DNA of 64,000 bases from positions 558,001 through 622,000 of the forward strand of contig NZ_OY764212.1 of assembly GCF_963668165.1 (NCBI RefSeq). Reading direction: 5' to 3'. The position numbers were made by a program, and so were the translations under genes. Below the pieces are notes generated by a model, which did not search any database, was not told where the DNA came from, and saw only the letters and a program-made list of their open reading frames with translations. This document shows, piece by piece, positions 29,468-38,011 of this stretch (its first letter is position 1; each line of letters begins with the position of its first letter). This DNA is from Marispirochaeta sp. GTDB lineage: Bacteria > Spirochaetota > Spirochaetia > JC444 > Marispirochaetaceae.

Positions 29468-29540
29468 CAAGTAATTTTGCAGATTGCTCAAAAAAAAACA
29501 AAACATATTCGAATTGAAAAATACAGCGCGTTTGGAGGTG

Positions 29541-30383
29541 CTAAAAATGTCCTTTTATACAAGAACTTTCATCACCACCTTTATGTATTGAACTATCCCG
29601 TTCAGAAATGAAAGAGCTTACAGATTCTTTCATCATATTTTTCAGGGACCCCTGAAAATGCCACATATCATTACCAAGGATGAGCATGGTATATCCATTG
29701 CGAATAGCGGCTTGAATGTTTTCCTTATTCGGGGGGACAACAGGACCGAGAACTCCTATTCCTTTCTCACGGGATTTCTTGACAAGAGTATCAAATGCTG
29801 CTTTGACCTTCCCATCCATCGAATAGCCGATAGGAAGGTTGAGAGAGATAGCGTAATCAATTGGACCGAAATTTATAGCGTCAATTCCCTGAACAGACAG
29901 TATCTCATCGATATTTTCAGTAAACTCGAAATCTTCGTCCATTGGGATCACAAGAGTATCTTTGTTTTGAGATTCAATATACCTGTTCCAGTCGAAGCCG
30001 GGAGAACCAAATCTGGCAGCTCGTACATTGCTTTCGCCTCCACGGCGCCCTGCGGGGGAGAACTTGGCTGCACGAACCGACTCTTCTGCATCTCCGGCTG
30101 AACGGCAATGAGGGATAACAACTCCCTCTGCTCCCCATTCAAGCACCTTTCTTATTGCAACTTCATCGTTATCCGCCATCCTGACCAGAACAGAAATACC
30201 GGCAATCCGGGCAGCCATGATTTGCTTTTCAAAATCCCCGCTGAGCATCCATGGGGTATGTTCCAGATCAAGATACACAAAATCCAGTCCATGATATCCC
30301 ATCGATTCAATGACACTGGAAACACCCGTAAAACAGGCCATTCCAAAAACCGGACCTTTTTTCATTTTTTCTTTCAAGGTCAT
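29541..30383 (-). CDS. HpcH/HpaI-family aldolase
   Basis: Metal-dependent class II aldolase of 280 residues that splits a 2-keto-3-deoxy sugar acid or related 4-hydroxy-2-oxo acid into pyruvate and an aldehyde. Family blocks are FVYLDLEHTPW (about 36-46), ISVLVRM, GAEGVVIPHCRSA and DAINFGPIDYAISL. Its promoter carries the same operator pair as the uronate operon, so it very likely performs the cleavage step after KduI and KduD, in place of a KDG kinase/aldolase pair that I do not see. Exact substrate (KDG, 2-dehydro-3-deoxyglucarate) is open. Confidence 0.85.
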   Translation of the reverse strand: MTLKEKMKKGPVFGMACFTGVSSVIESMGYHGLDFVYLDLEHTPWMLSGDFEKQIMAARIAGISVLVRMADNDEVAIRKVLEWGAEGVVIPHCRSAGDAEESVRAAKFSPAGRRGGESNVRAARFGSPGFDWNRYIESQNKDTLVIPMDEDFEFTENIDEILSVQGIDAINFGPIDYAISLNLPIGYSMDGKVKAAFDTLVKKSREKGIGVLGPVVPPNKENIQAAIRNGYTMLILGNDMWHFQGSLKNMMKESVSSFISERDSSIHKGGDESSCIKGHF

Positions 30384-30446
30384 ACTTACTGAACTCCTTT
30401 AACGTAAAACTGATTCTTTTGTACGATAAGACACTTTACCGCAATG

Positions 30447-30482
30447 TTCTACATTGTGGTTTCCATATTCCACCATGCGGAA
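30447..30482 (-). promoter_or_regulatory. Paired IclR-type operators, aldolase gene
   Basis: TTCTACATTGTGGTT (30447-30461) and TTCCACCATGCGGAA (30468-30482; the best palindrome, extended as ATAT...ATAT to 30465-30485). Centres are again 21 bp apart and the pair again lies just downstream of the -10 box. Confidence 0.7.
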
Positions 30483-30490
30483 TATACTTC

Positions 30491-30518
30491 AGTATATGAT
30501 ACCAGTATTCTTTGTCAA
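30491..30518 (-). promoter_or_regulatory. Promoter of the aldolase gene
   Basis: TTGACA (30513-30518), 16-base spacer, TATACT (30491-30496) on the minus strand. Confidence 0.75.
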
Positions 30519-30611
30519 GTGTTAATTATTCTCATGTATGAATGGCAGTAAAAGCAAACGGATCACGGAACTGGTCCCATGAATTATTCCGAATACCGTA
30601 TTTACAACAAT

Positions 30612-32124
30612 TTAACCCTGTTCCATTGCTGCCAGTGCAGTTTTAAGCCCGTCCACAGCAGAACTCATAATACCGCCGGCTGATCCGCTGCCTTCACCGG
30701 CAATATAGAGACCGGGAATTCCGATAATCTCTCCGGAATCGCTGCGAAGAATCTTCAAGGCTGCGGAACTTGTCGTTTCAAGTCCCAGGATCAGACCAGT
30801 CTCATAGCCTCGAATCTGACGGGAAAATCGGGCTATTCCATCTGAAAGGTCCTTAAGCAGCCATTCAGGATAGAGCAGCCGGTAATCCATGGCCAGGGTC
30901 TTGAAGGGATAGCTTGATGCAGGAAGAGAATCCGACACTCTGCCGGAAAGCAGATTCCCGGGAAGCGAAGCCGGGACCTGGCAGGCTCCCACAAGTTCGA
31001 AAGCCCGTGCTTCCAGGGCTTCAAGACTGTTCAGCACCGCCATGGGGTCCGTAGCAGCAGGGAATACCTCTTCCGGTTTAACAGCTGCCAGAACCGCAGC
31101 GTTGGACCAGGGACTGTTCCGGCCGTACATGGATACTCCGTTTACAATATTAAGGTCTTCTTTCCAGGCTGCCGGCACAACGCTGCCCCCCGGACACATA
31201 CAGAAGGTGTAAATCCCGCGCCCGGATTCGGATTTCGCAGCCAAGCGGTATTCGGCAGCCTTAAGTCCGGGGACCGATTCCCGGCCCCATCGGGCGTGGT
31301 TAATCAGCTCCCGGGGATGCTCCATCCTGAATCCGAGGGAAAAGCCCTTGCTTTGAAGGACTGCTCCCCGGCTGTTCAGAACGCGAAACAGGGGAAAAGC
31401 CGAGTGTCCCGGGGCCAACAGGCTTATATCCGCCGGATATTCATCATTCTCTGTCCGTACTCCTGCACAGCGTCCGTTTTTTATGAGCAGGTCAGTAACA
31501 CGGCTGTTGAAACGGACATCCACTCCCCGGTTCTGCAGGTCCCGTCGACCATTCTGGACCAGGGCATAGAGATTATCACTGCCAATATGGGGATGAGCCA
31601 TCCAGAGGATCTCTTCCGGCGCACCGTACTGCACATAGCGCAGACGGATATATTCCCGTTCCCGGAAAATATGCCTGGTACGGCTTGTCAGTTTTCCATC
31701 TGAAAAGGTCCCCGCCCCGCCCTCTCCGAAAGCGTAGTTGGAATAATTCTTTAAAGGGCCCCCCCTTCTCAAAAGAGAGAATATCCCCACGGCGTTCCAG
31801 TGCCGGAGGCCCCTGCTCCAGTAAGGTAACAGCGAAGCCTGAGCGGTTCAGCATATCTGCGGCAAAAAACCCGGCAGGACCGGAACCAACTACTACTGCC
31901 CGGCCCCTTCCTGCCCGCTTTTCCACGGGAAAAAACTTCTCCGGATTCTCAGGTATGGATGAGACACCGGTAACAATCCGGTATTTCCAGAAGAGACGAG
32001 GCTTTTTTCGGGCATCCAGACTCTGCCGTAGTATACGGTACGTCTGCACGCCGCAATTGCGCAGTACCGCCCTGTCCAGCTCTTTCCGGCTGGATCCGGC
32101 GGGGAGACTGATCTCTGCTTCCAC
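30612..32124 (-). pseudogene. FAD-dependent oxidoreductase (COG2509-like), frameshifted
   Basis: Uncharacterised flavoprotein dehydrogenase family. The first frame (from 32124) gives the N-terminal region and the FAD-binding VVVGSGPAGFFAADML, up to DILSFEKGG; the second frame continues PLKNYSNYAFGEGGAGTFSDGKL to the C-terminal GLYIAGEGSGSAGGIM. The two join at a run of seven C (31759-31765, G on the coding strand); removing one base restores a single protein of about 503 residues with all family blocks. Either a sequencing error or a fresh mutation; the rest of the coding sequence shows no decay. Last gene of the kamA-ispH operon. Confidence 0.75.
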
Positions 32125-32138
32125 AGCGCTTCTCCGCC

Positions 32139-32901
32139 TTAAAAGAAATCGAGGACCAGATCAGCCACTGCGTCCGGTTGTTCTGCATGAACCCAGTGAG
32201 TAGCACCATCAAGGGTTTCAACATGTGAATTGGGAAAATAACGGGTAATCAGGGAAAAATCATCATCCTGTATGTAGTCCGATGAACCGCCCCGGATAAA
32301 GAGCGCTGGCCCCTGGAAGCTCCGGGAAGAAGAAGGAAAATCGAGAAGAGTATCAAGATTACTCTGAATCGCTTCAATATTCAGCCGCAGGAAATAACCG
32401 CCGCCTTCCGCGGATACCAGGTTTTTCATAAGAAAGCGGGCAACAGCCGGGTTTGCCAGCTTGCCGATCATCCATTTCTCGGCCTCCGGACGGGTTGTAA
32501 AATCCGTCACAGGAAGCTCAGCTAAAGCCTGTACCTCCCGCGCCAGGCGCGGAGGATACTGTTTGGGAGCAATATCCTCCACTACCAGAGCGCTGATCAG
32601 AACCGGCTGTGAAAGGGCAAGCTCCATTGCAACCTTCCCGCCTATCGAGTGTCCAAATACCGCCGCCGGACCAAGCCCCAACTCCTCGATAAAGGCGGCT
32701 GTATCCGCGGCCATTCCCTGATAGCTCATTTCCGGATCGTGAAAAGACTCTCCGTGATTCCGCAGATCCAGAGCGTACACGGTAAACTGATGAGAAAGCC
32801 TCCGGGAAAGGCTGTGAAAGTTATCCTTGGAAGCAAACAGCCCATGGAGCAGGATCAGAGGGGCCTGCCCCGAACCGGTTTTTTTATACCCCCAGGTTCA
32901 T
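32139..32901 (-). pseudogene. Alpha/beta hydrolase (YbfF-like), frameshifted near its start
   Basis: Serine hydrolase of about 253 residues. After ATG at 32899-32901 the frame reads four codons and stops; deleting one base from a run of five C (32889-32893) gives MNLGYKKTGSGQAPLILLHG and runs on into the intact remainder. The core shows oxyanion HGLFASKDNF, nucleophile elbow GHSIGGK, an acid in the strand before the last helix and the catalytic His in DGATHW. The ATG overlaps the stop of the HAD gene (ATGA), supporting this start. Substrate unknown; family members are short-chain esterases. Confidence 0.75.
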
Positions 32902-33694
32902 ATAAATGCACCCACATTGTCAAAGATAAAATGGGGGTGATATGCAAATTCGGCTATCTCTTCGCGGCTGGTGACACCCGAAAGAACCAGCATTGTCTCA
33001 ATTTCAGATTCAATCCCGGCAATAATATCCGTATCCATACGATCTCCTATGATGATTGTCTCTTCCCGGCGGCATCCCAGCCGCTTCAAGGCGTGACGCA
33101 TCATCAGAGGATTCGGCTTGCCGACAAAATAGGCCTTCGATCCTGTGGCAAGCTCGACAGGAGCAATCAAGGAGCCCGTACCGGGGACGATTCCCACCTC
33201 CGCGGGTCCCGAAACATCAGGATTGGTTCCGATCAGACGCGCCCCCGGTGAGTACCAGATTTATTGCCTTCTGAAGGGTATCAAACGTGTAGGAGTGGGA
33301 TTCGCCCACTACTACTACATAGTCAGGGTTGATATTGTTCATGGAAAACCCTGCATCGTACAGGGCGTTTATCAGTCCCGCCTCGCCAATAACATAGGCA
33401 CTGCCCCCGGGGGGACTGACTCCGCAGGAAGGCGGCGGTGGAAAGGGCACTGGTGTAGAAGTGCTCTTCGGAGACATTGATTCCCAGCCGCGCGAGCTTC
33501 TGATCAAGCTCCTTGGGTGAGCGTTCAGAGGAGTTGGTAAGAAACAGGAAGTGCTTTTTCTCCTGCCTTAACCAGGCGACAAACTCTTTAGCCCCCGACA
33601 GCAGACGATTCCCATGATAAAGAACCCCGTCCATATCGCAGATGAATCCCTGTTTATTTTTTATCCGCTCTTTATCGTTCGACATGCTCATCAC
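32898..33694 (-). pseudogene. HAD-IIA phosphatase (NagD-like), two frameshifts
   Basis: Sugar-phosphate phosphatase family of about 264 residues. Three frames must be joined: the first gives motif I ICDMDGVLYHG and FLTNSSERSP; the second SAYVIGEAGL to FDTLQKAINLVLTG; the third TNPDVSGP, then YFVGKPNPLMM and motif IV IIIGDRMDTDI. The joins fall at C6G5 (33404-33414) and at a run of five C (33242-33246); one extra base at each explains everything, restoring the conserved TGARLIGTNPD. ATGA overlap with ispH upstream and with the hydrolase downstream shows tight coupling. Confidence 0.75.
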
Positions 33695-34545
33695 TTTTCT
33701 CCCTGCATTTCAAGGACGCGGTCCGCGGTCTGATGGATGCTCTCATCGGGGGTCGATGCCCCGGCACTGATTCCAATAATCTTCAGCTCCCCTGCCTCAG
33801 GGGGAACATCCTCCGGCCCTTCCACATGCCAGGCAGGAACGCCTGTGGAAAGGGCAATCTCGTAGAGTCTGCGGGTATTGGCGCTGTTTTTGCCTCCGAT
33901 CACAACAATGCCGTCAACCTGCTCTGCGAGCTCCCGCACGGCTTCCTGACGGGAACGTGTGGCAGGGCAAATTGAGGATTCCACCCGGCAGTCGTCTACA
34001 CGGGAGCAGATTATTTCAGCAATCTGCCGGTAGATCTCCTCATCAAAGGTCGTTTGTGCAATTATGGTCACTTTCGCGGCCAGAGTGACTTGCCGGGCAT
34101 CTTCAAGGTTCGCAATAACCATGGCCGCTGCAGGATGATTCAGGGATCCTGCCACCGCAAGCATTTCTCCGTGCCCGGCGTCTCCAACCAGCAGTACCTG
34201 CCGGCCTTCGGCCTCTGCCTGCCTGGCTTTTCGAATGGAAAGAGCAACCTTTGGGCAGGTCGCGTCGACAATCCATGCGCCCCGCTCCTCCAGAGAACGA
34301 CGCACACTGCCGGGGACCCCATGGGCGCGAATAACGACACGGTCGCCTGCTTGAGCCTGCGACGGATCTGTAATACTGCGGACTCCCCTGGCTTCGTAAG
34401 AAGCGACGACCTGTGGATTATGGATCAAAGGACCGTAGGTCGCCAAGGGAACTGTGTTCTGCCCTTGTATCTCTTCGTCTATAAGGGCGACCGCTCTTCG
34501 GACTCCCATGCAAAAACCCATCTTCCGGGCATAAATAACAGACAT
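33691..34545 (-). CDS. ispH: 4-hydroxy-3-methylbut-2-enyl diphosphate reductase
   Basis: Final enzyme of the non-mevalonate isoprenoid pathway; a 4Fe-4S protein that makes IPP and DMAPP. The three cluster cysteines are in GFCMGVRRAV (12), DATCPKV (about 93) and SSICPATRSRQEAV (about 193). The 284-residue length is normal. It sits between a kamA-like gene (26 bases upstream) and a HAD phosphatase that overlaps its stop. No other isoprenoid gene is nearby. Confidence 0.95.
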   Translation of the reverse strand: MSVIYARKMGFCMGVRRAVALIDEEIQGQNTVPLATYGPLIHNPQVVASYEARGVRSITDPSQAQAGDRVVIRAHGVPGSVRRSLEERGAWIVDATCPKVALSIRKARQAEAEGRQVLLVGDAGHGEMLAVAGSLNHPAAAMVIANLEDARQVTLAAKVTIIAQTTFDEEIYRQIAEIICSRVDDCRVESSICPATRSRQEAVRELAEQVDGIVVIGGKNSANTRRLYEIALSTGVPAWHVEGPEDVPPEAGELKIIGISAGASTPDESIHQTADRVLEMQGEK

Positions 34546-34570
34546 ACATCATCCTTACACACGCATCGCT

Positions 34571-35677
34571 TCAGTCCTGTTCCACGGGATACCTGAAAAA
34601 CCTGCCGTCGACACTCGTAATATGATACTCACCACCGCGGACATCTGCAATACTGCCCGCACCCAGCCGGACCTTTCCGCCGCCGTCAGGAAGATCCATG
34701 GCATAGTGTGGTAGTGCCAATCCGGAAATCTGAGAACCAAGCTCTTTAAAAAGCTCAAGTCCCCGGGAAAGAGAAACACGCAGATGAGAGGTCCCCGGAG
34801 CCAGATCTCCCTGAAAAAGATAGTAGGGTTTTACCCCAAGGGCAATAAGGCGGTAGAAAAGCTCCGCCAGGGTTTTAACTGAATCATTGACACCCTTTAA
34901 AAGAACAGTCTGGCTGACCAGAGGAATACCTGATTCTGCCAGCATTCTGATACCGTCAGCAAACCGGGGACTGACCTCCGCCGGATGATTGATGTGCAGA
35001 ACCATCCAGATCGGTCGATACCGGGAGAGCATTTCTACAAGGGACCCGGTAAGCCTGGAGGGCAGCACTACAGGAACCCGGCTGGAAATCCGCATTACAG
35101 CTATGTTTCCGGCAGTCCCCAGCATCTGAAAGATTTGCTCCAGTTTTGAGTCAGGAACCATCAGCGGGTCCCCGCCGGAGAGAATAAGCTCTCTAACCTC
35201 GGGATGGGATTCAATATACCCGCGGATAGCCTGGATCTCGGTTTCACTCAGCATGCCCTTGTTCTCACCCGTAAAGCGGCGCCTGAAGCAGTGACGGCAG
35301 TAGAGAGCACAGGTATCGGTGATCAGCACCAGGACCCGGTCGGTATAACGGTGTATACAGCGGGGAACCTTCTCAAAGGGCTCTTCATGCAGTGGATCCG
35401 GAGTCTCATAGTCACGTGTCGACAACTCTTCTATACGGGGTATCGCCATACGTCGCAGGGCACCGGTGGAATCATTTTGAATAAGCTTCAGATAATGGGG
35501 GGTAATGCGCAGGGGAAGGACCCTGTTTCCATTCTTTGAAGCAAAGTATGCCTCTTCTTCAGGGAGAAGCGGGATGCTGCTCCTGAGCATATCTGCGCTG
35601 CAATAAAGCTGAGTTTCGTCTAACAAAGGATTTTGCATATCCTCTGCACGGTAACATGGATTGACCATCCCTTTCAC
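34571..35677 (-). CDS. KamA-family radical SAM aminomutase
   Basis: Radical SAM, PLP-dependent aminomutase of 368 residues, of the lysine 2,3-aminomutase/EpmB group. The cluster motif CALYCRHCFRRRF is at about 118-130 and a PLP-binding lysine is expected near GVKPYYLFQGD. It lacks the long C-terminal extension of clostridial KamA, which favours the EF-P modifying EpmB type or a beta-lysine synthase for osmoprotection; no EF-P or acetyltransferase gene is adjacent to decide. Start may be GTG at 35677 or an internal ATG; no good ribosome site is visible. Only 18 bases separate it from the divergent patatin gene. Confidence 0.82.
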   Translation of the reverse strand: MKGMVNPCYRAEDMQNPLLDETQLYCSADMLRSSIPLLPEEEAYFASKNGNRVLPLRITPHYLKLIQNDSTGALRRMAIPRIEELSTRDYETPDPLHEEPFEKVPRCIHRYTDRVLVLITDTCALYCRHCFRRRFTGENKGMLSETEIQAIRGYIESHPEVRELILSGGDPLMVPDSKLEQIFQMLGTAGNIAVMRISSRVPVVLPSRLTGSLVEMLSRYRPIWMVLHINHPAEVSPRFADGIRMLAESGIPLVSQTVLLKGVNDSVKTLAELFYRLIALGVKPYYLFQGDLAPGTSHLRVSLSRGLELFKELGSQISGLALPHYAMDLPDGGGKVRLGAGSIADVRGGEYHITSVDGRFFRYPVEQD

Positions 35678-35695
35678 TAGCGATAGCCTGTTGCC

Positions 35696-36547
35696 ATGAA
35701 ATGGGCACTGGTTCTATCCGGGGGCGGCGGCAGCGGCCTCTCCCATATAGGAGTCCTCAAAGGGCTTGAGACCCTTAATCTCAAACCGGACCTGATTGCA
35801 GGGACCTCCATCGGAGCCGTAATCGGCGGGGCATATGCCTGCGGCATGGAGGTGGAGGATTTCGAGGAGCTTCTCAAAGATTTCAAGATACACCGCTACC
35901 TTGAGGGTCGGAGCTTCCAGTTTAATATAGGAGCGGTTACCCGTTTTCTCCAGGCCCAGGAGGCGGTCAACCGTATGCTCATGAGCCGGGGGGCCGACGG
36001 CGGATCCAGAATTCTTGAACTTCTTTACCGCATAACAAATAACGCCTCTTTCTCTGAGACCCGGATTCCTTTCTACTGTAACGCCGTGGATTTAAGAAGC
36101 GGCAGGGAAATTCTCATGCACCGGGGATCGGTCGCCGAGGCGGTGAGGGCATCAATGGCTTTTCCAGGAGTTTTTACGCCGGTGGAACGGGACAAACTGC
36201 TGCTCTGCGACGGCGCGGTAGCTGACAACCTGCCGGTCTGGATTCCCCGCAGCTTAGGGATAAAACGGGTTATCGCCGTTAACGTGACCCCCAGAAAAAC
36301 CGCGATTGATGATGATATCGCCAACGGGTTTTCCATCTTTTTACGGGCCTTCACTATCGCCTGCTACGGACAGGCCCGTACCTCACGGGATACACCGACA
36401 TTGGAACTGGTTCCGCAGAATATTGACCGTCCTTTTGATTTTTCCTCCCCGGGGGAGCTGATCCGCGCCGGCTGCGATGCTGTAATGGAGCAAAAAACGA
36501 GAATCATGAAAATAACCACTCCCTGGTATCGGCACTTAACTGGGTAG
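35696..36547 (+). CDS. Patatin-like phospholipase
   Basis: Serine acyl hydrolase of 283 residues, like bacterial RssA/YchK. Oxyanion motif SGGGGSGLSHIG (about 8-19), nucleophile elbow GTSIG (about 37-41, Ser39) and the catalytic Asp in CDGAVADN (about 172) form a complete catalytic dyad. No signal peptide, so probably cytoplasmic or membrane-associated. It stands alone on the plus strand, divergent from the kamA-like gene, with no Shine-Dalgarno sequence that I can see before the ATG. Confidence 0.9.
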   Translation: MKWALVLSGGGGSGLSHIGVLKGLETLNLKPDLIAGTSIGAVIGGAYACGMEVEDFEELLKDFKIHRYLEGRSFQFNIGAVTRFLQAQEAVNRMLMSRGADGGSRILELLYRITNNASFSETRIPFYCNAVDLRSGREILMHRGSVAEAVRASMAFPGVFTPVERDKLLLCDGAVADNLPVWIPRSLGIKRVIAVNVTPRKTAIDDDIANGFSIFLRAFTIACYGQARTSRDTPTLELVPQNIDRPFDFSSPGELIRAGCDAVMEQKTRIMKITTPWYRHLTG

Positions 36548-36711
36548 CTGGTGTTCACAAGCGTGGGGATGAACAATGCGCAGGATTTGAGAATTGCCGG
36601 GAATCTGGAAAAACCTCTGCAACGCTTCACAATTCGGCAGATAATTCCCTGTCGGCAGGAGTTTTAATTCCGATTAATCCCCACGATTCAGGACACTATA
36701 AACTGGTTAAC

Positions 36712-36753
36712 AAAAAAGCCCCTGCTCCGAAACTGCATTCCGGTACAGGAGCT
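36712..36753 (-). terminator. Terminator of the polA-coaE-SPOR operon
   Basis: On the minus strand agctcctg pairs with caggggct and, inside, ccggaa pairs with tttcgg, with a short loop; tttttt follows directly. It lies 23 bases after the SPOR gene stop. Confidence 0.7.
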
Positions 36754-36776
36754 GGTACGGGCATAAAGATTAAAGT

Positions 36777-37436
36777 CTATAAGGTCTTTTCCACATAGAC
36801 CTCGAATATCTGACTGCCTTCAAAGCTGGATATGTTCTTGACATAGGAGAGAAACTTTTCCGCCTCAGCCTTGTGGCGGTACGGCCCTATGCGGACCCGG
36901 AAATAATCGGTGCCGTTTATGGTTCTGGTAAAGATTACCGAGTCAAACTCTTTTTCCTTAAGGCTCTCCCGTGCCCTTTCGGCACTTGCCCTTTGGGTAA
37001 AGGATCCCGCCTGTATCCAGTATTCGGTAATGGTCACCTTTTTTGCAGGGGTCGGTTTCGCAGGAACCGGAGCCGGCTCGGGAGCCCTGCTGACTTTCGG
37101 TACTTCAACTGCGGGTTTCGGTTCCGGTACCGCTGCCGCGCTTTCCACTGCCTCAGTCCCGGGCTGTTCAGCAGGGGGAACCAACGAGGCTTCTTCGTCC
37201 GCGATTCCGATCACAAAGCTGGTATCTTCATCCGGCGGCTCTTCGAGTTTCAGAGGGGTTTCTCCATTTTTCAGATAATCGGTCACGTCAAAAACATCTT
37301 TGTCTACTACTGCGGCACTCTGTTCGGTAACCGAGGTTTCCGCCGGGGGAACAAATAATATAAACGCCGCAGCAACTACAACCAGAAAACCTGTTGCCAG
37401 GGCGAAAACTATCCATAAAAGTTTCTGCTGTTCCAT
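36777..37436 (-). CDS. SPOR-domain membrane protein
   Basis: A 219-residue protein with a single N-terminal membrane segment (about 6-27), a long Pro/Glu/Ala-rich linker (about 45-140) and a C-terminal SPOR domain from about 140 (EYWIQAGSFTQRASAERA, FRVRIGPYRHKAEAEKF). SPOR domains bind denuded septal peptidoglycan, so a role in division or in wall remodelling in the periplasm is likely. It is the last gene of an operon with polA and coaE, 20 bases after coaE. Confidence 0.88.
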   Translation of the reverse strand: MEQQKLLWIVFALATGFLVVVAAAFILFVPPAETSVTEQSAAVVDKDVFDVTDYLKNGETPLKLEEPPDEDTSFVIGIADEEASLVPPAEQPGTEAVESAAAVPEPKPAVEVPKVSRAPEPAPVPAKPTPAKKVTITEYWIQAGSFTQRASAERARESLKEKEFDSVIFTRTINGTDYFRVRIGPYRHKAEAEKFLSYVKNISSFEGSQIFEVYVEKTL

Positions 37437-37456
37437 TCTCTCTATCTCCGTATCTG

Positions 37457-38011
37457 CTACAACAGTTCCAGAATGCGGCGCTCAAACCTGCGCCGTTTGC
37501 CATTGTTAGCTACACTACATATATCGACATTTCCATCGAAATTTTGAGGGTACAGTTTTCGCTGGGAACATACTCTTCGAAAAAATCCCCATAAAGAGAC
37601 TGAATCCCTTCTCCTGGCACGCACGAAACGCAGGGGCAGGAAAGCAGTAACCCACAGAACCTTGTCGCAGAGCGTATGGAGCCCCATGGGAAAGAGCAGC
37701 GCCGCGTTAACCACACCGTTTTTTCCTTCCTGCTTCAGGGACTCAACCCGGCGCCGAACCTCATCGATCATCCAGGGGTGTACAATTGCTTCCAGGCTCT
37801 CGCGCTTTTCCGGGTCAGCAAAGACTATCTCTGCCAGTTCCTTCCTGTCAGTGGTACCGAAAGCCGCTAAAACCTCCAGGGCTTTGACCTCTCTGGCGGC
37901 ATGTCCAAGAACATCGACATCGATCTCTTCATATCCTCTTTCCCGCAGAATTTCCGCCGCAAGACTCTTACCTGCACAGTAGAGGCCAGCCACCCCTACT
38001 ATGCGGCTCAA
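37457..38011 (-). CDS. coaE: Dephospho-CoA kinase
   Basis: Last step of CoA synthesis, phosphorylating the ribose 3'-OH of dephospho-CoA. P-loop GLYCAGKS is at about 9-16 (normally G-x4-GKS), the D-x-D motif IDVDVLGHAA at about 30-39 and HPWM in the lid region near 80. The 184 residues are a little short of the usual 195-205. Its ATG overlaps the polA stop (4 bases), so it is translationally coupled to polA. Confidence 0.88.
   Translation of the reverse strand: MSRIVGVAGLYCAGKSLAAEILRERGYEEIDVDVLGHAAREVKALEVLAAFGTTDRKELAEIVFADPEKRESLEAIVHPWMIDEVRRRVESLKQEGKNGVVNAALLFPMGLHTLCDKVLWVTAFLPLRFVRARRRDSVSLWGFFRRVCSQRKLYPQNFDGNVDICSVANNGKRRRFERRILELL

Noticed and set aside
31759..33414. Programmed frameshifting or phase variation in the three frameshifted genes
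   Set aside because: Not adopted as the main view: four sites in functionally unrelated genes, no slippery heptamer with stimulator, and all +1 in short G/C runs; an error in the sequence is simpler.
36548..36711. Possible small gene or RNA between the patatin gene and the SPOR terminator
   Set aside because: No open frame with a ribosome site and no stable structure apart from the terminator at 36712-36753.
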